From Pachysolen tannophilus NRRL Y-2460 (lineage: Eukaryota; Ascomycota; Pichiomycetes; Alaninales; Pachysolenaceae), in assembly GCA_001661245.1 (NCBI GenBank), contig KV454015.1:342978-406977 (forward strand): 64,000 nucleotides of DNA, given 5' to 3'. Below are positions 19,640 to 28,942 of the stretch, in pieces. Within the stretch, counting starts at the first letter, position 1, and the number at the start of each line of letters is the position of its first letter. The notes below the pieces were generated by a model. The model searched no databases, was not told where the DNA came from, and was given only the letters and a program-made list of their open reading frames with translations. Position numbers and translations under genes: made by a program.

Positions 19640-20255
19640 GACGGTTTCTCTGGTGCTCATTTAAAATATTTTCCGTACCACCTGAAGCCAAATCTATATC
19701 TCCTCTATCCATACTTAGTCCACTACTATTATCACTAATATCTTCTTCATTTATAAGTACTAAATTGCTATTGGTATCTCTAGCTTCAATTTCTTTTAAC
19801 CGCCGTTGCTCTTCTAATTCTTCTTGTTCTTCCGAAAGTTGTTGCATTGTCTTATCAACACCAATTGGTCTCAAATAATCATACCCTAAAGAACTAAGGT
19901 CATCCAAATAATTTGCATTGGCAAAAACTTTATACAATAAGCTAATATCAATTTTTTTGGAATAAATTAAAGAACTTAAATTATTACTATTATTCCCATT
20001 ACCACCAAATTTTCCCCCATTACTTCGACTTTCAACTTTAGATATATCCACCGCTCCAGGGAACTCTGCAGAATATGACGATAAAGGAGGTGCAAAAAAT
20101 GCACTTTGTTGTTGAAACTCATTTATTGAAGTTGCTCTATGATTATGATAATGGCGGTTACCATGATTAGACTCTTCTTGTAAAAAACCACCATTATCAT
20201 CACTATTAAGCCAAAGATGATTCACATCCTTCGGCGCTAAGTTCGGTAAATACAT
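18915..20255 (-). CDS. MND2: Mnd2/Apc15-like subunit of the anaphase-promoting complex
   Basis: 446 aa from the ATG at 20255 (MYLPNLAPKDVNHLWLNSDD). Two short motifs resemble Apc15: the N-terminal LPxLxPxxxxxLWxNxD and, near residue 126, YDYLRPIG followed by a Glu/Gln helix. The rest is low complexity: an Asn run (about 213-224), several Asp/Glu tracts (about 250-330) and Ser/Thr-rich ends. Metazoan Apc15 has the same arrangement of a small N-terminal core and a long acidic tail. Mnd2/Apc15 controls checkpoint-complex turnover, and in yeast meiosis it restrains the Ama1 form of the APC/C. Gene order is decisive: MND2 and YVH1 are convergent neighbours in S. cerevisiae. Without that the sequence match would be modest. 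Confidence 0.75.
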
Positions 20256-20760
20256 CTCCTTCAACCTCTATACTCTATCAAACAATACCTCGTCGTTATA
20301 TTTATATATATTTATAAACATATGTTTATCTTTTCTTTATCTTTTGAGAGAGCTTCATCTCGCTGCTTTTTTTTTGCAGTTTTTTTTTTAAAGAAAAAAA
20401 AAATTGTTTTTTCTCCGTTTCGGAGAAAACAATTTCTCCTCCGAAATGGATAAATGTGGAGAAGTTTTCTTTTCCTTTTTGGAGAAGATTTCGGTGTTAA
20501 AAGAATTTTATATTGTATGAATTTTTTTAATAGAAAAACTATTAAATTCTAGAGTTTATCAGTTAATTCTGTTTCTACAAATTGAGTTATTATGAATAGT
20601 ATCTGATAAGAATGTCTTCTGTTGTATATATCTATCTACAGGATAACACCGGGTAAAATAAAGAAAATAAAGAAAATAAAAAAAATAAAAAGAGGAAGAC
20701 GAAAAAACAAGAAGAGTAGGATAAATTTCTTTTTTTTTTTTTTAAATTTTATATTTTCCA
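20256..20760. promoter_or_regulatory. MND2 upstream region with CTCCG hairpin
   Basis: Between COX10 (3' end) and MND2 (start). A perfect hairpin, TTTTCTCCG-TTT-CGGAGAAAA, lies at 20409-20429, and further TCTCC/GGAGAA words follow to about 20490. An AAGAAAATA-type repeat sits at 20665-20700. No gene is visible. The hairpin could be a COX10 transcription end or a repressor site. Confidence 0.45.
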
Positions 20761-22182
20761 TCAAGCCAAGATCAGTTGCAGGTTATTATCAAGATTTTTT
20801 TGTTCTTTTGATTTATCTTTACTAAATAATCTATCCCACTGGCCACTTTTATGTAACATTGCTAGAACCAAGACTCCTGGTAAGTACCATACACTTGCCC
20901 AAAATAATTTTTTTGCATAAATATTTGTCAATTTAATACTTTCTTTTGAACCAATAAAAGTATTTGTTATTTTATCATAATTACGTTCTTGTTGTCTCCA
21001 AAAAATAAATGCCCAATATGACATCCAAGCTGTTAATATTGAAGAATCAAAACAAAAGATAGGATCTGTTATATTATAATATGATAATCCAAAACATATT
21101 GGGAACATCAAGAGAGAATAACGTAAAGCAACTCTTGCATTTAATCTTGGATTTTCAAAAGCAGTCATAACATATCCTGCTTTTTTATATTCATCTTTAA
21201 TATTATGTGAAAGGGAATTAAAATGTGGGAATTGCCATGCATATAATAAAGCAACAATACACCAACATCCTGGATGATTTAAAGAACTTGATGCAGCCCA
21301 ACCCATTAAAGGTGGAATTGCTCCAACTATAGCACCAACCCATGTATTAGAAATTGATTTTCTCTTTAAAGATGTATATACCCATGCATACAAGACTATA
21401 TTTAAAAAACCTAAACTTGCAACAGTTGGGTTAACACCATAAAGTAACATTGTACATCCAATAGATCCAGTTATTCCAGCAAATGTATATGCTTGAGTTG
21501 GAGTTATTATACCACGTACCACTGGTCTTGTTGAAGTTCTTACCATTTGCCTATCAAAATCAGATTCTCTTGCCATATTTATAGCATTTGCAGAACCTGA
21601 AGCTAAAGTTGTTCCTAAAGTAAGAAAAATTAATTCTTTAATTCCAACTGTATAAGGTGATAATGCATAAGAACATATAGAAGAAAGCATTACTAATATA
21701 GTTAATTTTGGTTTTGTTAATACAATATATGGAGTAATTATTTTTTTCAAAGTTTCTTTTTGGGAAAAATTATTAGATTCTTTAATTTTAACTTGAAATG
21801 GAATATGTGAATTATTAATTTTTGTATTAATTGAATTTGATTCACTTTGACAACTTAATGTCTTTTTAGCAACATTAGCTAATAATGAATTATCATTTAA
21901 AGTATTTGAATTCTCATTTGAAATTAAATTTTGATTTCCAGAATTTCTTGTTGAATATAATTTATTAAATTTTAATAAATATTCATTATTAGTAAATTGT
22001 ATATTTATTGATATCCCATTTTTTTTTCTTATAAAATTATTAACCATCAATTTCCCATAATTCCCATTATTTGAAAAATAAAACCTCTTAGTATCACTCA
22101 ATATTCCTAACCCATTTGGAATTATATTCTTAATGAAAAATTTAGTAGAATCAGTAGATGAAATCGGCCTCACAATATTCAT
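20761..22182 (-). CDS. COX10: Protoheme IX farnesyltransferase, mitochondrial
   Basis: 473 aa (S. cerevisiae 462). The N-terminal 110 residues are Asn/Ser/Lys-rich and basic, consistent with a mitochondrial targeting sequence. From about residue 150 a UbiA-type multipass core follows, with the prenyl-diphosphate motif NMARESDFDRQMVRTSTRPV (near 203-222), GANPTVASLG-like helix ends, GWAASSSLNHPG and HFNSLSHNIKDEYKKAGYVM (near 320), the second conserved loop. Cox10 transfers a farnesyl group to heme B to make heme O in the mitochondrial inner membrane, the first step of heme A synthesis for cytochrome oxidase. All key motifs are intact and no CTG codon was noticed in the core. Confidence 0.96.
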   Translation of the reverse strand: MNIVRPISSTDSTKFFIKNIIPNGLGILSDTKRFYFSNNGNYGKLMVNNFIRKKNGISINIQFTNNEYLLKFNKLYSTRNSGNQNLISNENSNTLNDNSLLANVAKKTLSCQSESNSINTKINNSHIPFQVKIKESNNFSQKETLKKIITPYIVLTKPKLTILVMLSSICSYALSPYTVGIKELIFLTLGTTLASGSANAINMARESDFDRQMVRTSTRPVVRGIITPTQAYTFAGITGSIGCTMLLYGVNPTVASLGFLNIVLYAWVYTSLKRKSISNTWVGAIVGAIPPLMGWAASSSLNHPGCWCIVALLYAWQFPHFNSLSHNIKDEYKKAGYVMTAFENPRLNARVALRYSLLMFPICFGLSYYNITDPIFCFDSSILTAWMSYWAFIFWRQQERNYDKITNTFIGSKESIKLTNIYAKKLFWASVWYLPGVLVLAMLHKSGQWDRLFSKDKSKEQKNLDNNLQLILA

Positions 22183-22609
22183 AATTAAAACCTATTTCAA
22201 AATAAATGATATTTTTTTTTATTTTTTAAAAAATAACAAGAGAAAAGAAACAACAAAAATTTATAATCAACTATTACCTATTTATTAACTTTACTTCTAT
22301 CCTTACTTCAACTATTCCAACAGATATATAGATATATAGATATAGATATATATATATAGATTTAATTTATATATTCGAAACAAAACAGTCGATTTTTTTT
22401 TCTTTTTTTTTCTTTTTTTTCTTTTTTCTTTTTCTTTTTTTTTTTTTTTTTCTTCAAAAAGATACACATTTAGGCACAAAAAAAAAAATTTAAAAATTTA
22501 AAATGAAAAATGAAAAAGAAAAAATGAAAAAATTATGGAGCACTTTCGGCGATAACGACAACAGCAGGAGGAACAGGAACAGGAACAGGAACAGGAACAG
22601 GAAGAAGAT
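22183..22609. other. COX10/RPN8 intergenic region (promoter of COX10, 3' end of RPN8)
   Basis: Simple sequence dominates: ATATAG repeats (22325-22365), a long T/C tract (22395-22452) and the GGAACA tandem at 22570-22599. No gene is visible. Confidence 0.5.
22570..22599. repeat. (GGAACA)5 hexanucleotide tandem repeat
   Basis: Five perfect copies just past the RPN8 stop codon, so probably in the RPN8 3' untranslated region, where the RNA would read (TGTTCC)n. A repeat whose unit is a multiple of three so near a stop may once have been coding. That is inference. Confidence 0.85.
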
Positions 22610-23725
22610 TTAATTTTTATCTGTATCTTCTCTTTGTTCTTCTTCTTTCTTCTTTTCAGATGATTCATCTTCATCTTTTTCTAAATCTATATCACCATCT
22701 TGATCTTTTTTCGAATTTTCATCATCTCTTTGTTTATTTTCCAATTTATTATCGATTAAATCATGGAATGATATGATTGATCTTACTAAACTACTTATAT
22801 AAACCATCATTAATTCATCATTTGTCTTTGTAATAAATGATTTCGCCAACAGATCTGATTTATTAAATCCTAATAATTTATTATTATTATTTTTTAAATT
22901 TGAATCAATATCATTATCATTTGATTGATTATTTGATGGTACCAATACATTAATTAAATTTGGTAATAAATTAAAAATATCTTGTAATTTACCTAATATA
23001 ACATTATTTATTGGTAATTCATTATTTAAAATTTTATTTAAATAATTTATAATATTTAATAATCTTTCATCAAGTGATTTTAAAGATTTAAAATTATTTG
23101 TTAATCTAATTGATAAATTACCACATGCTTGATCTCTAATATCTCTTAATAAATGTTCAACTCCAATTTCTTCAGCTTCTTCAGCTTTAATAATTGAAGG
23201 TAAATGAATAAAAGATTTTTCAGCAGCTGTTCCATCATCTTTAATTTCTTCAATAGCTAAATAAGAATCTGTTGGAATATCAATAATATCATTAGAATTA
23301 ACATTAACTATTAATAATAATGGATTAGAAGTGAATTTTTTAAAAAGTTCATTAATTTTTAAATCAGATTGTTTTAATTTAGGACCAGAATGATACCAAC
23401 CAATTAATTTTTCCTTTGCATTAATTTTTTTAAACATTTCTAACATTGAATCAATAAAATTATGATCTAAAAACCAAATATCAGGACTTTTCTCATCTTC
23501 TTCAAAAGGTATAGCAAATGAATTAGTAACTTTTATAGAATCTTTACTACTATAATTATCACCTAATATAACTCCTAATACCCTTTTATTAGAATTATTA
23601 AAATTTGAATCTGAATTCTTATTAATAATTCTTTCATAATGATCAACAACTGATAATAAAACTAAAGGCGCAACAGTAACAGAAGTATTCTGTAATGATG
23701 CTTCATTAGTTATAATGGATGGCAT
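22610..23725 (-). CDS. RPN8: 26S proteasome lid subunit Rpn8 (MPN domain)
   Basis: 371 aa. The N-terminal MPN domain begins with [18 protein letters not shown] and [20 protein letters not shown], with [20 protein letters not shown] at about 113-132. This is the catalytically inactive MPN of Rpn8, which lacks the zinc-binding JAMM set and pairs with the active Rpn11. The helical C-terminal part includes [18 protein letters not shown] (about 302-319), nearly the same as in S. cerevisiae, then an acidic/Lys-rich tail. Rpn8-Rpn11 forms the deubiquitinating core of the proteasome lid. A CTG at plus-strand 22850-22852 aligns with a polar residue. It is divergent from RBL2 and near GPN2, as in S. 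cerevisiae (YOR261C, YOR262C, YOR265W). Confidence 0.96.
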   Translation of the reverse strand: MPSIITNEASLQNTSVTVAPLVLLSVVDHYERIINKNSDSNFNNSNKRVLGVILGDNYSSKDSIKVTNSFAIPFEEDEKSPDIWFLDHNFIDSMLEMFKKINAKEKLIGWYHSGPKLKQSDLKINELFKKFTSNPLLLIVNVNSNDIIDIPTDSYLAIEEIKDDGTAAEKSFIHLPSIIKAEEAEEIGVEHLLRDIRDQACGNLSIRLTNNFKSLKSLDERLLNIINYLNKILNNELPINNVILGKLQDIFNLLPNLINVLVPSNNQSNDNDIDSNLKNNNNKLLGFNKSDLLAKSFITKTNDELMMVYISSLVRSIISFHDLIDNKLENKQRDDENSKKDQDGDIDLEKDEDESSEKKKEEEQREDTDKN

Positions 23726-23969
23726 ATTTTCAATCTCAATTAATTCTTCTTCCTATTAATTCTTATTCTTTTGTTATCGTCGGTTTTGTTCTTCTTTTAA
23801 ATCATTTGTTTGTTCTGGATGGCAAAAAGACACTCAAAAATTTGGATGTTTTGTAAACACGACCGATTTTTTTTTCTTTTGTCCAGTTCAAAACAGCGGT
23901 TAAATCATCATCTTTATTATCAACAACAACAAGAACAAGAAGAAGAAGAAAGTGTGGATTAAGTTAGTT

Positions 23970-24320
23970 ATGGCGCCTTCTCAGTTAAAGATCAAGGTTA
24001 GTGCCTTGAATAGGCTTTTGAAAGATGAGTCTTTATACCATATAGAGTTACAAGAACAACACCAGTTAATTTCTGGACTTGAGCTGAAGATTAATGATGA
24101 AGCTGAATTAAATAAAGAAGAAATGGGTTATGAATTGAAGAAACAATTACAAGTTTTGGATGAAACTGAGAAGATGATACCACAGTTGAGATTAAAGATT
24201 TCGGAATTTACAGAAAATTTGAAAACTTTTATTGAAGAGAAAGAATCTTCAAGTTTTAATGCTATAGAATTAGAAGAAGCTAAAAAAGTTATTGAAAATG
24301 CAGAAAAATTGATTAGTTAA
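23970..24320 (+). CDS. RBL2: Tubulin-folding cofactor A (Rbl2)
   Basis: 116 aa, starting at the ATG at 23970 (MAPSQLKIKVSALNRLLKDE). The frame is open a few codons further upstream but has no ATG there. It is all-helical and charged, with the cofactor A pattern: LKIKVSALNRLLKDESLYHIE at the start, KKQLQVLDETEKMIPQLRLKI in the middle, and an EEAKKVIENAEKLI end. Cofactor A binds free beta-tubulin, protecting cells from excess beta-tubulin and helping heterodimer assembly. Its length is close to S. cerevisiae Rbl2 (106 aa). It shares a short promoter (about 245 bp) with RPN8 that contains ACACGACC at 23857-23864, and is convergent with GPN2. Confidence 0.93.
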   Translation: MAPSQLKIKVSALNRLLKDESLYHIELQEQHQLISGLELKINDEAELNKEEMGYELKKQLQVLDETEKMIPQLRLKISEFTENLKTFIEEKESSSFNAIELEEAKKVIENAEKLIS

Positions 24321-24345
24321 TTAGTTAAATTAAATAGATAATTAA

Positions 24346-25449
24346 TTATTTGGTTATTTTTTGCCATTCTTTAAGTGCTTGTTCATAATCTTGTTCAACG
24401 TCCAAAGGTTTTTGTTGTAATTTTTCCAAAAGATTTGATCTTTCTTTTAATTCTATAGAATCATATTTTTCCTTTTCATCAACCCATCTTTCTTGAATAT
24501 CAATATAATTATTATTTAATTTATTCTCTGTTAAAACGCTTTGCCAAATATTATCTCCACCAAGTTCATTTGTACCAAAGACATACCCATTTGCCTTATC
24601 TATTATAGATAATATATTAATCATTGATTTTTTATCTTCAATAGATAATACTTCAAATGAAATTAATCCAAAATCTTCAATTAATTCAGAAATCAGTTTT
24701 GTTAATTTGTTATAATTTTTATTAAATTCTAATTTTGATTGTAAACAAGAATTATAATTATTTTCTTCATTATTTAAATAAGGTAAAAGATATGAAAGAT
24801 CTTGTACTTGAGTATAATAATTTAAATCAAATGGTAATCCATTTTTGAATTCTTCATCATCATCATCACCATCTTTATAAACTTCTTGTTCAATTAAATT
24901 CTTTAATAAATCAATCTTACTAAAAATATTAACTTGTGGTAAATCTAATTGTAACATTGATCGAAGTGTTAATAATAAAATACTAATATATTGTGAAGGT
25001 TTAATAATATTAATACAATCTACTAATGAAACAACACATAATCTCATATCTAATTCTTTAACCAAATGATTAAATAAATGATTGAAAACATCATTATTGG
25101 TGAAAAGTTCAACTTGTCCAGGACAATCAAATATTAAATAACATGATTCTTTATCATTTATTAATTTTTTAATTTGTTTTGTAAATAAATTTATCTTAGA
25201 TCCAAATATTTCAAGAGCATATATTAACCCACCATTTGGACCTAACCCTTCTTGATCCATTATCTCTTCCAAAGTAATATAATCCCGAATATCAATTTCA
25301 ACATCATAAGGTAACCTATCATTAGCAGGATCTAAATTTATAACAAATGACATTCGTCCAATAGAATTTAAAAACTGGTTCATACCATTACAATAAGTGG
25401 ATTTCCCGCATCCTGGGTGTCCTATAACAACCTGACCATATGGAGCCAT
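24346..25449 (-). CDS. GPN2: GPN-loop GTPase 2
   Basis: 367 aa. Walker A GHPGCGKS is at residues 10-17, NLDPANDRLPY at about 38-48, and the family's GPN loop (LGPNGG) at 69-74. FDCPGQVELF is the G3 region and FSKIDLL the G4 motif. The length (S. cerevisiae 347) and the MAPYGQVVIG start fit Gpn2 (YOR262C) rather than Gpn1 or Gpn3. GPN GTPases work as dimers in cytoplasmic assembly and nuclear import of RNA polymerase II and III. It ends 25 bp from the RBL2 stop (convergent), so the transcripts probably overlap. The catalytic motifs are intact. Confidence 0.95.
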   Translation of the reverse strand: MAPYGQVVIGHPGCGKSTYCNGMNQFLNSIGRMSFVINLDPANDRLPYDVEIDIRDYITLEEIMDQEGLGPNGGLIYALEIFGSKINLFTKQIKKLINDKESCYLIFDCPGQVELFTNNDVFNHLFNHLVKELDMRLCVVSLVDCINIIKPSQYISILLLTLRSMLQLDLPQVNIFSKIDLLKNLIEQEVYKDGDDDDEEFKNGLPFDLNYYTQVQDLSYLLPYLNNEENNYNSCLQSKLEFNKNYNKLTKLISELIEDFGLISFEVLSIEDKKSMINILSIIDKANGYVFGTNELGGDNIWQSVLTENKLNNNYIDIQERWVDEKEKYDSIELKERSNLLEKLQQKPLDVEQDYEQALKEWQKITK

Positions 25450-25703
25450 CGCCTAACCGTCTTCAAACTTGTATAGTTTCCTTTGATTTAACTTCAACTC
25501 TTCCTCTTATTAATAAATTAAAAAATTTTAAATAATTTAAAGACAAAAAAAAAACAAAAAAATTTTGATCTAAATAGAAAATAACATCAATTTATCTTAA
25601 AATATTTATCTTAAATATTAAATCGATAATTCACTATATATCAAGTGTCTGTGTGGTTTGGTTTGTTTTGGACTTTAAGATTAGTTTCTATAGTTGATTA
25701 AAG

Positions 25704-28688
25704 ATGGGACAGCAAAAAGTTGAAGATTTGGTTAGTCTTATGGGTGCCAGTGATGAGACAATAAAGGGTCTAGCTGCAAAGATTACTAGTAATGGCAGTG
25801 AGTTATCAGAAGAAGAAACATCAAAACTCAACAGTTTGGTGAAGTTGATGAATTTGTTGGATTTGGAGAATGATAAGATAAAGTCTAGTGGTGGTACAGA
25901 TGGTGGTAATATCGACGATGCTGAGACAGAAAATGAAGATTTTGTTGAAATTAGAGAGGAGTTGGATGAACATGATAATATTACAAGTGCTGTAATTAGG
26001 CCACTGAAAACACTTGTTGCAGAGACTGTTAATAATAATGTTAGTACTGGAAATATAACAGGAACCAAGGAAGAAAGATCAAGTGATTTTCCAGGTGTTG
26101 ATACAAGGGGGAAACTAGATGGAAAAAATGAAGAAACTATTAAGGATGAATTACTGCCACAAACTAAGATTTCTAGTTTAAAAATTGAAAACCTGAACCA
26201 AAAAATTGATGAAGATGATGATGATGATACAGAGAAACAAATTAAGGAATTACTTCAAGAAATGTATATAACAGATGAAAAATTAAATCAAGAAAGTAGC
26301 AATAAAAATGATGAAAAGAAAAAATTATTGACTGATTTTGAAATGAATTTAAAGGCTAAAATGTTTAGGAATACAAGAGCAGCTAATGCTAAAAAGGAAG
26401 AAGAGGAAATTTTATCAAAAGATAAAAAAGATAAAATTATCCAAGAGAATAATTTGAATAACAAACATGTTACTTCTGTGGAAAAAAATTTAGAGGAAAT
26501 TGAAACTCAATCGTCACCATCAATTCCAGAAAATGCATTATTGGAGTTGGAATTAATAGCTACTGAAGAATTACTGGACAGTATGAACCAATTTGAAAAT
26601 GAAGAAGAAGATAGTAGTTTTAAGTATGCTGATGATGAAGAATGGGATTTTGACTTTGATGAAGATGATGATGTAGATGATGATGATGACTACGATTATG
26701 AATTTTTCAAGAATGATAGTAATGCTGATAATATGTTATGGAGTCAAATTAACGCCTTACGTGGAGCTAAAATAAAAGACGAATCTTCTTCTAACTCAAA
26801 AGCTAATCTGGTCTCCTCTGACTCAATTGAAGAAGTTTTGTTTACAAAAGAACCTGATACAAATAAAGTACCCAAGAAATCAAATTTAAAACAACCTTCT
26901 GAAACCAAAGAATCAGATCCAAAGAAACAGAAGAAACTGGTTTCATTTCTGGGAAATTTACAGATCAAAGAAATTGAAAATATAAGTTCGGAATTGAAGA
27001 ATTACAACTATGAATTAAATGAAAATAATGAAAGTTATAGTTATGGTTTTGTTGATGACAATAATAGTAGCGATATCAGTTTCCATAATATGTTGTGGAA
27101 TCAAATTAATACTTTACATAATAATAATTCCTTTAAAAATGAACCAGATTCTGATGTCATTGATGTTCCCTCAGATATCGGATCAAGAAACATTGATTTA
27201 TCAAATGGAGTTCATACACCACTGTTTAAAATCCCAAGCTCAGAATCATCTTCTTTCAAAAGTGGATCTCAAGAAAAGGTTAAAGCAGCTTCTTCTGCTG
27301 TAAACTTTCAAATTAAAGAAGTTGAAAACTTAGACGCAGCAAAATTAAATGATAATGATGATCATAAAGAACCAAGAATCTCCAAATTTAGACAAGCCAG
27401 ATTAGTTAATCATAATAAACATGACAAGAATAACAATCACGATAAAGTTGCTGATCATAAGATCATTGCTGAATCCTCTGAACCTGAGACTCCAATATTA
27501 GAACATGTCGTAGAAAGACCAATAGTTGAAGATCCAAAATTAATGGAGAATTTGAATAATCATCATCAGGTTGAAGAATATTATGGTTTGAATAATGGTA
27601 ACTCGACAACTGCCCATAAAACTAAAGATGCAAAGAAACAGTCCAGGTTCAAGCAAAGTAAGAATATGAAACTGGAGGCTATGTCTGGTTTTAGGAACCA
27701 AGAGTTAAATGATTTCATTCCTACTCAATTGAGACTGGAAAATAAGATCCCAATTCTTGATGGAAAATATGAAGAACAATTTCAAGATGAAGAAAAATCC
27801 AAGGTTTCTCTGTTCAAACAAGAAAGTTTAAATAATAAAATTAATAATAATAATAGTATACCAGAGTTGAAACTAGGAAATATTTCTAAATTTTCTAAAA
27901 ATATGAACTCGTTGAAGCAACCCAGTTTAAAACAAAAACAAGTTTCACAAAAGACCAACAATACTATTTCTGTTCCTGCTGTGGAACCTGAATGGAAAAA
28001 AAATGAGAAATCAGAAGAAGATACCCATGGTAAAGGACAGTTAAAAAAAGTTGGACCTAATAGACCTGGAGCGTCAAATTCAAAAACAAATTATGTCACC
28101 ACAGATGTCGTAGAAGTCATAGAACCACCATTAAACTACTCAATGTTACAGGATGACATGGACGCTATGGCTAAAGCGTACGTTTCGGGAATGTACGATG
28201 ACGATATAAAAGTCGATGGTGAAGTCATTGAGAAAATGGAAGATTTTGAAAAAGTTAATAAAATTATTGAAAAAAATGAAAGAAGGCCAATAAAAAAAGA
28301 AAGTGAAGAAAATAAAAGTGATGAGATTTATTATAATGACGATGATCAGGATAAAGTGGAACCTGAACTAGACGAGGACGACGAAGATGCAGAGGTTATG
28401 GTTGATCAAATCCTTGAACATGAATTTAGTGATCATGACGATGAAATCGATGAGGACTTATCATTAACTCAAGATTTTTTGGCTCAAGAAGTTTCAATTG
28501 AGTATTCCAAGTTAAGGACAAAAATGATTATGGAGAAAAACCAAAACTTTAAAAAATCTAAAGATGAAGAACAATTTATTCCAATTGATGAAATGGGTAA
28601 CGATTTGAAAATAAGTAGATTCAGATCTGCCAGATTGGTTTTAAAAGATGATATCGCTAAAAATACTAAAAATACAGGGAATAACTAA
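25704..28688 (+). CDS. BUD27: Bud27/URI-like protein without a visible prefoldin domain
   Basis: 994 aa, highly acidic. Features shared with Bud27/URI: FVEIREELDEHDNI (about 75-88), EEWDFDFDEDDDV followed by NMLWSQINALRG (about 343-354), a KKxVSFxGNLQIKEIENI box (about 410-427) and a C-terminal KISRFRSARL (about 971-980). The region from about 335 to 430 looks duplicated: a second LWNQINTL lies at about 464-471 and a second FQIKEVENL at about 534, offset by 116-119 residues. A second FRQARL follows at about 567. The N-terminal prefoldin domain of Bud27/URI, with its HTNE-type motif, is not seen here or in the 254 bp upstream. Bud27 acts in RNA polymerase assembly and translation initiation. 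The call is probable, not certain. Confidence 0.6.
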   Translation: MGQQKVEDLVSLMGASDETIKGLAAKITSNGSELSEEETSKLNSLVKLMNLLDLENDKIKSSGGTDGGNIDDAETENEDFVEIREELDEHDNITSAVIRPLKTLVAETVNNNVSTGNITGTKEERSSDFPGVDTRGKLDGKNEETIKDELLPQTKISSLKIENLNQKIDEDDDDDTEKQIKELLQEMYITDEKLNQESSNKNDEKKKLLTDFEMNLKAKMFRNTRAANAKKEEEEILSKDKKDKIIQENNLNNKHVTSVEKNLEEIETQSSPSIPENALLELELIATEELLDSMNQFENEEEDSSFKYADDEEWDFDFDEDDDVDDDDDYDYEFFKNDSNADNMLWSQINALRGAKIKDESSSNSKANLVSSDSIEEVLFTKEPDTNKVPKKSNLKQPSETKESDPKKQKKLVSFLGNLQIKEIENISSELKNYNYELNENNESYSYGFVDDNNSSDISFHNMLWNQINTLHNNNSFKNEPDSDVIDVPSDIGSRNIDLSNGVHTPLFKIPSSESSSFKSGSQEKVKAASSAVNFQIKEVENLDAAKLNDNDDHKEPRISKFRQARLVNHNKHDKNNNHDKVADHKIIAESSEPETPILEHVVERPIVEDPKLMENLNNHHQVEEYYGLNNGNSTTAHKTKDAKKQSRFKQSKNMKLEAMSGFRNQELNDFIPTQLRLENKIPILDGKYEEQFQDEEKSKVSLFKQESLNNKINNNNSIPELKLGNISKFSKNMNSLKQPSLKQKQVSQKTNNTISVPAVEPEWKKNEKSEEDTHGKGQLKKVGPNRPGASNSKTNYVTTDVVEVIEPPLNYSMLQDDMDAMAKAYVSGMYDDDIKVDGEVIEKMEDFEKVNKIIEKNERRPIKKESEENKSDEIYYNDDDQDKVEPELDEDDEDAEVMVDQILEHEFSDHDDEIDEDLSLTQDFLAQEVSIEYSKLRTKMIMEKNQNFKKSKDEEQFIPIDEMGNDLKISRFRSARLVLKDDIAKNTKNTGNN

Positions 28689-28942
28689 TTATATGATCTT
28701 CGAAATTGCATAATGTCCAACCAGATGTATATATATATATATATTTAAGTAAATTGTAATAATAAAAAGAAAAAAAAATATTAAATTGTTATAAATAAAG
28801 AAAAAAGACTAAAAGATATTAGATATATGAAAAACATGAATGAAAGATAGAAAAAATAAAGTGATTGTACAAAAAAACTCCATTCCAACCCAAAGGAAAG
28901 TTCAAAAAGAAAAGAAAAAAAAAAAAAAAAAGAGGCATTAAA

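Noticed and set aside
20622-20825. Plus-strand frame rich in Lys/Ile near the COX10 3' end
   Set aside because: A translation of AAGAAAATA repeats that overlaps COX10 on the other strand.
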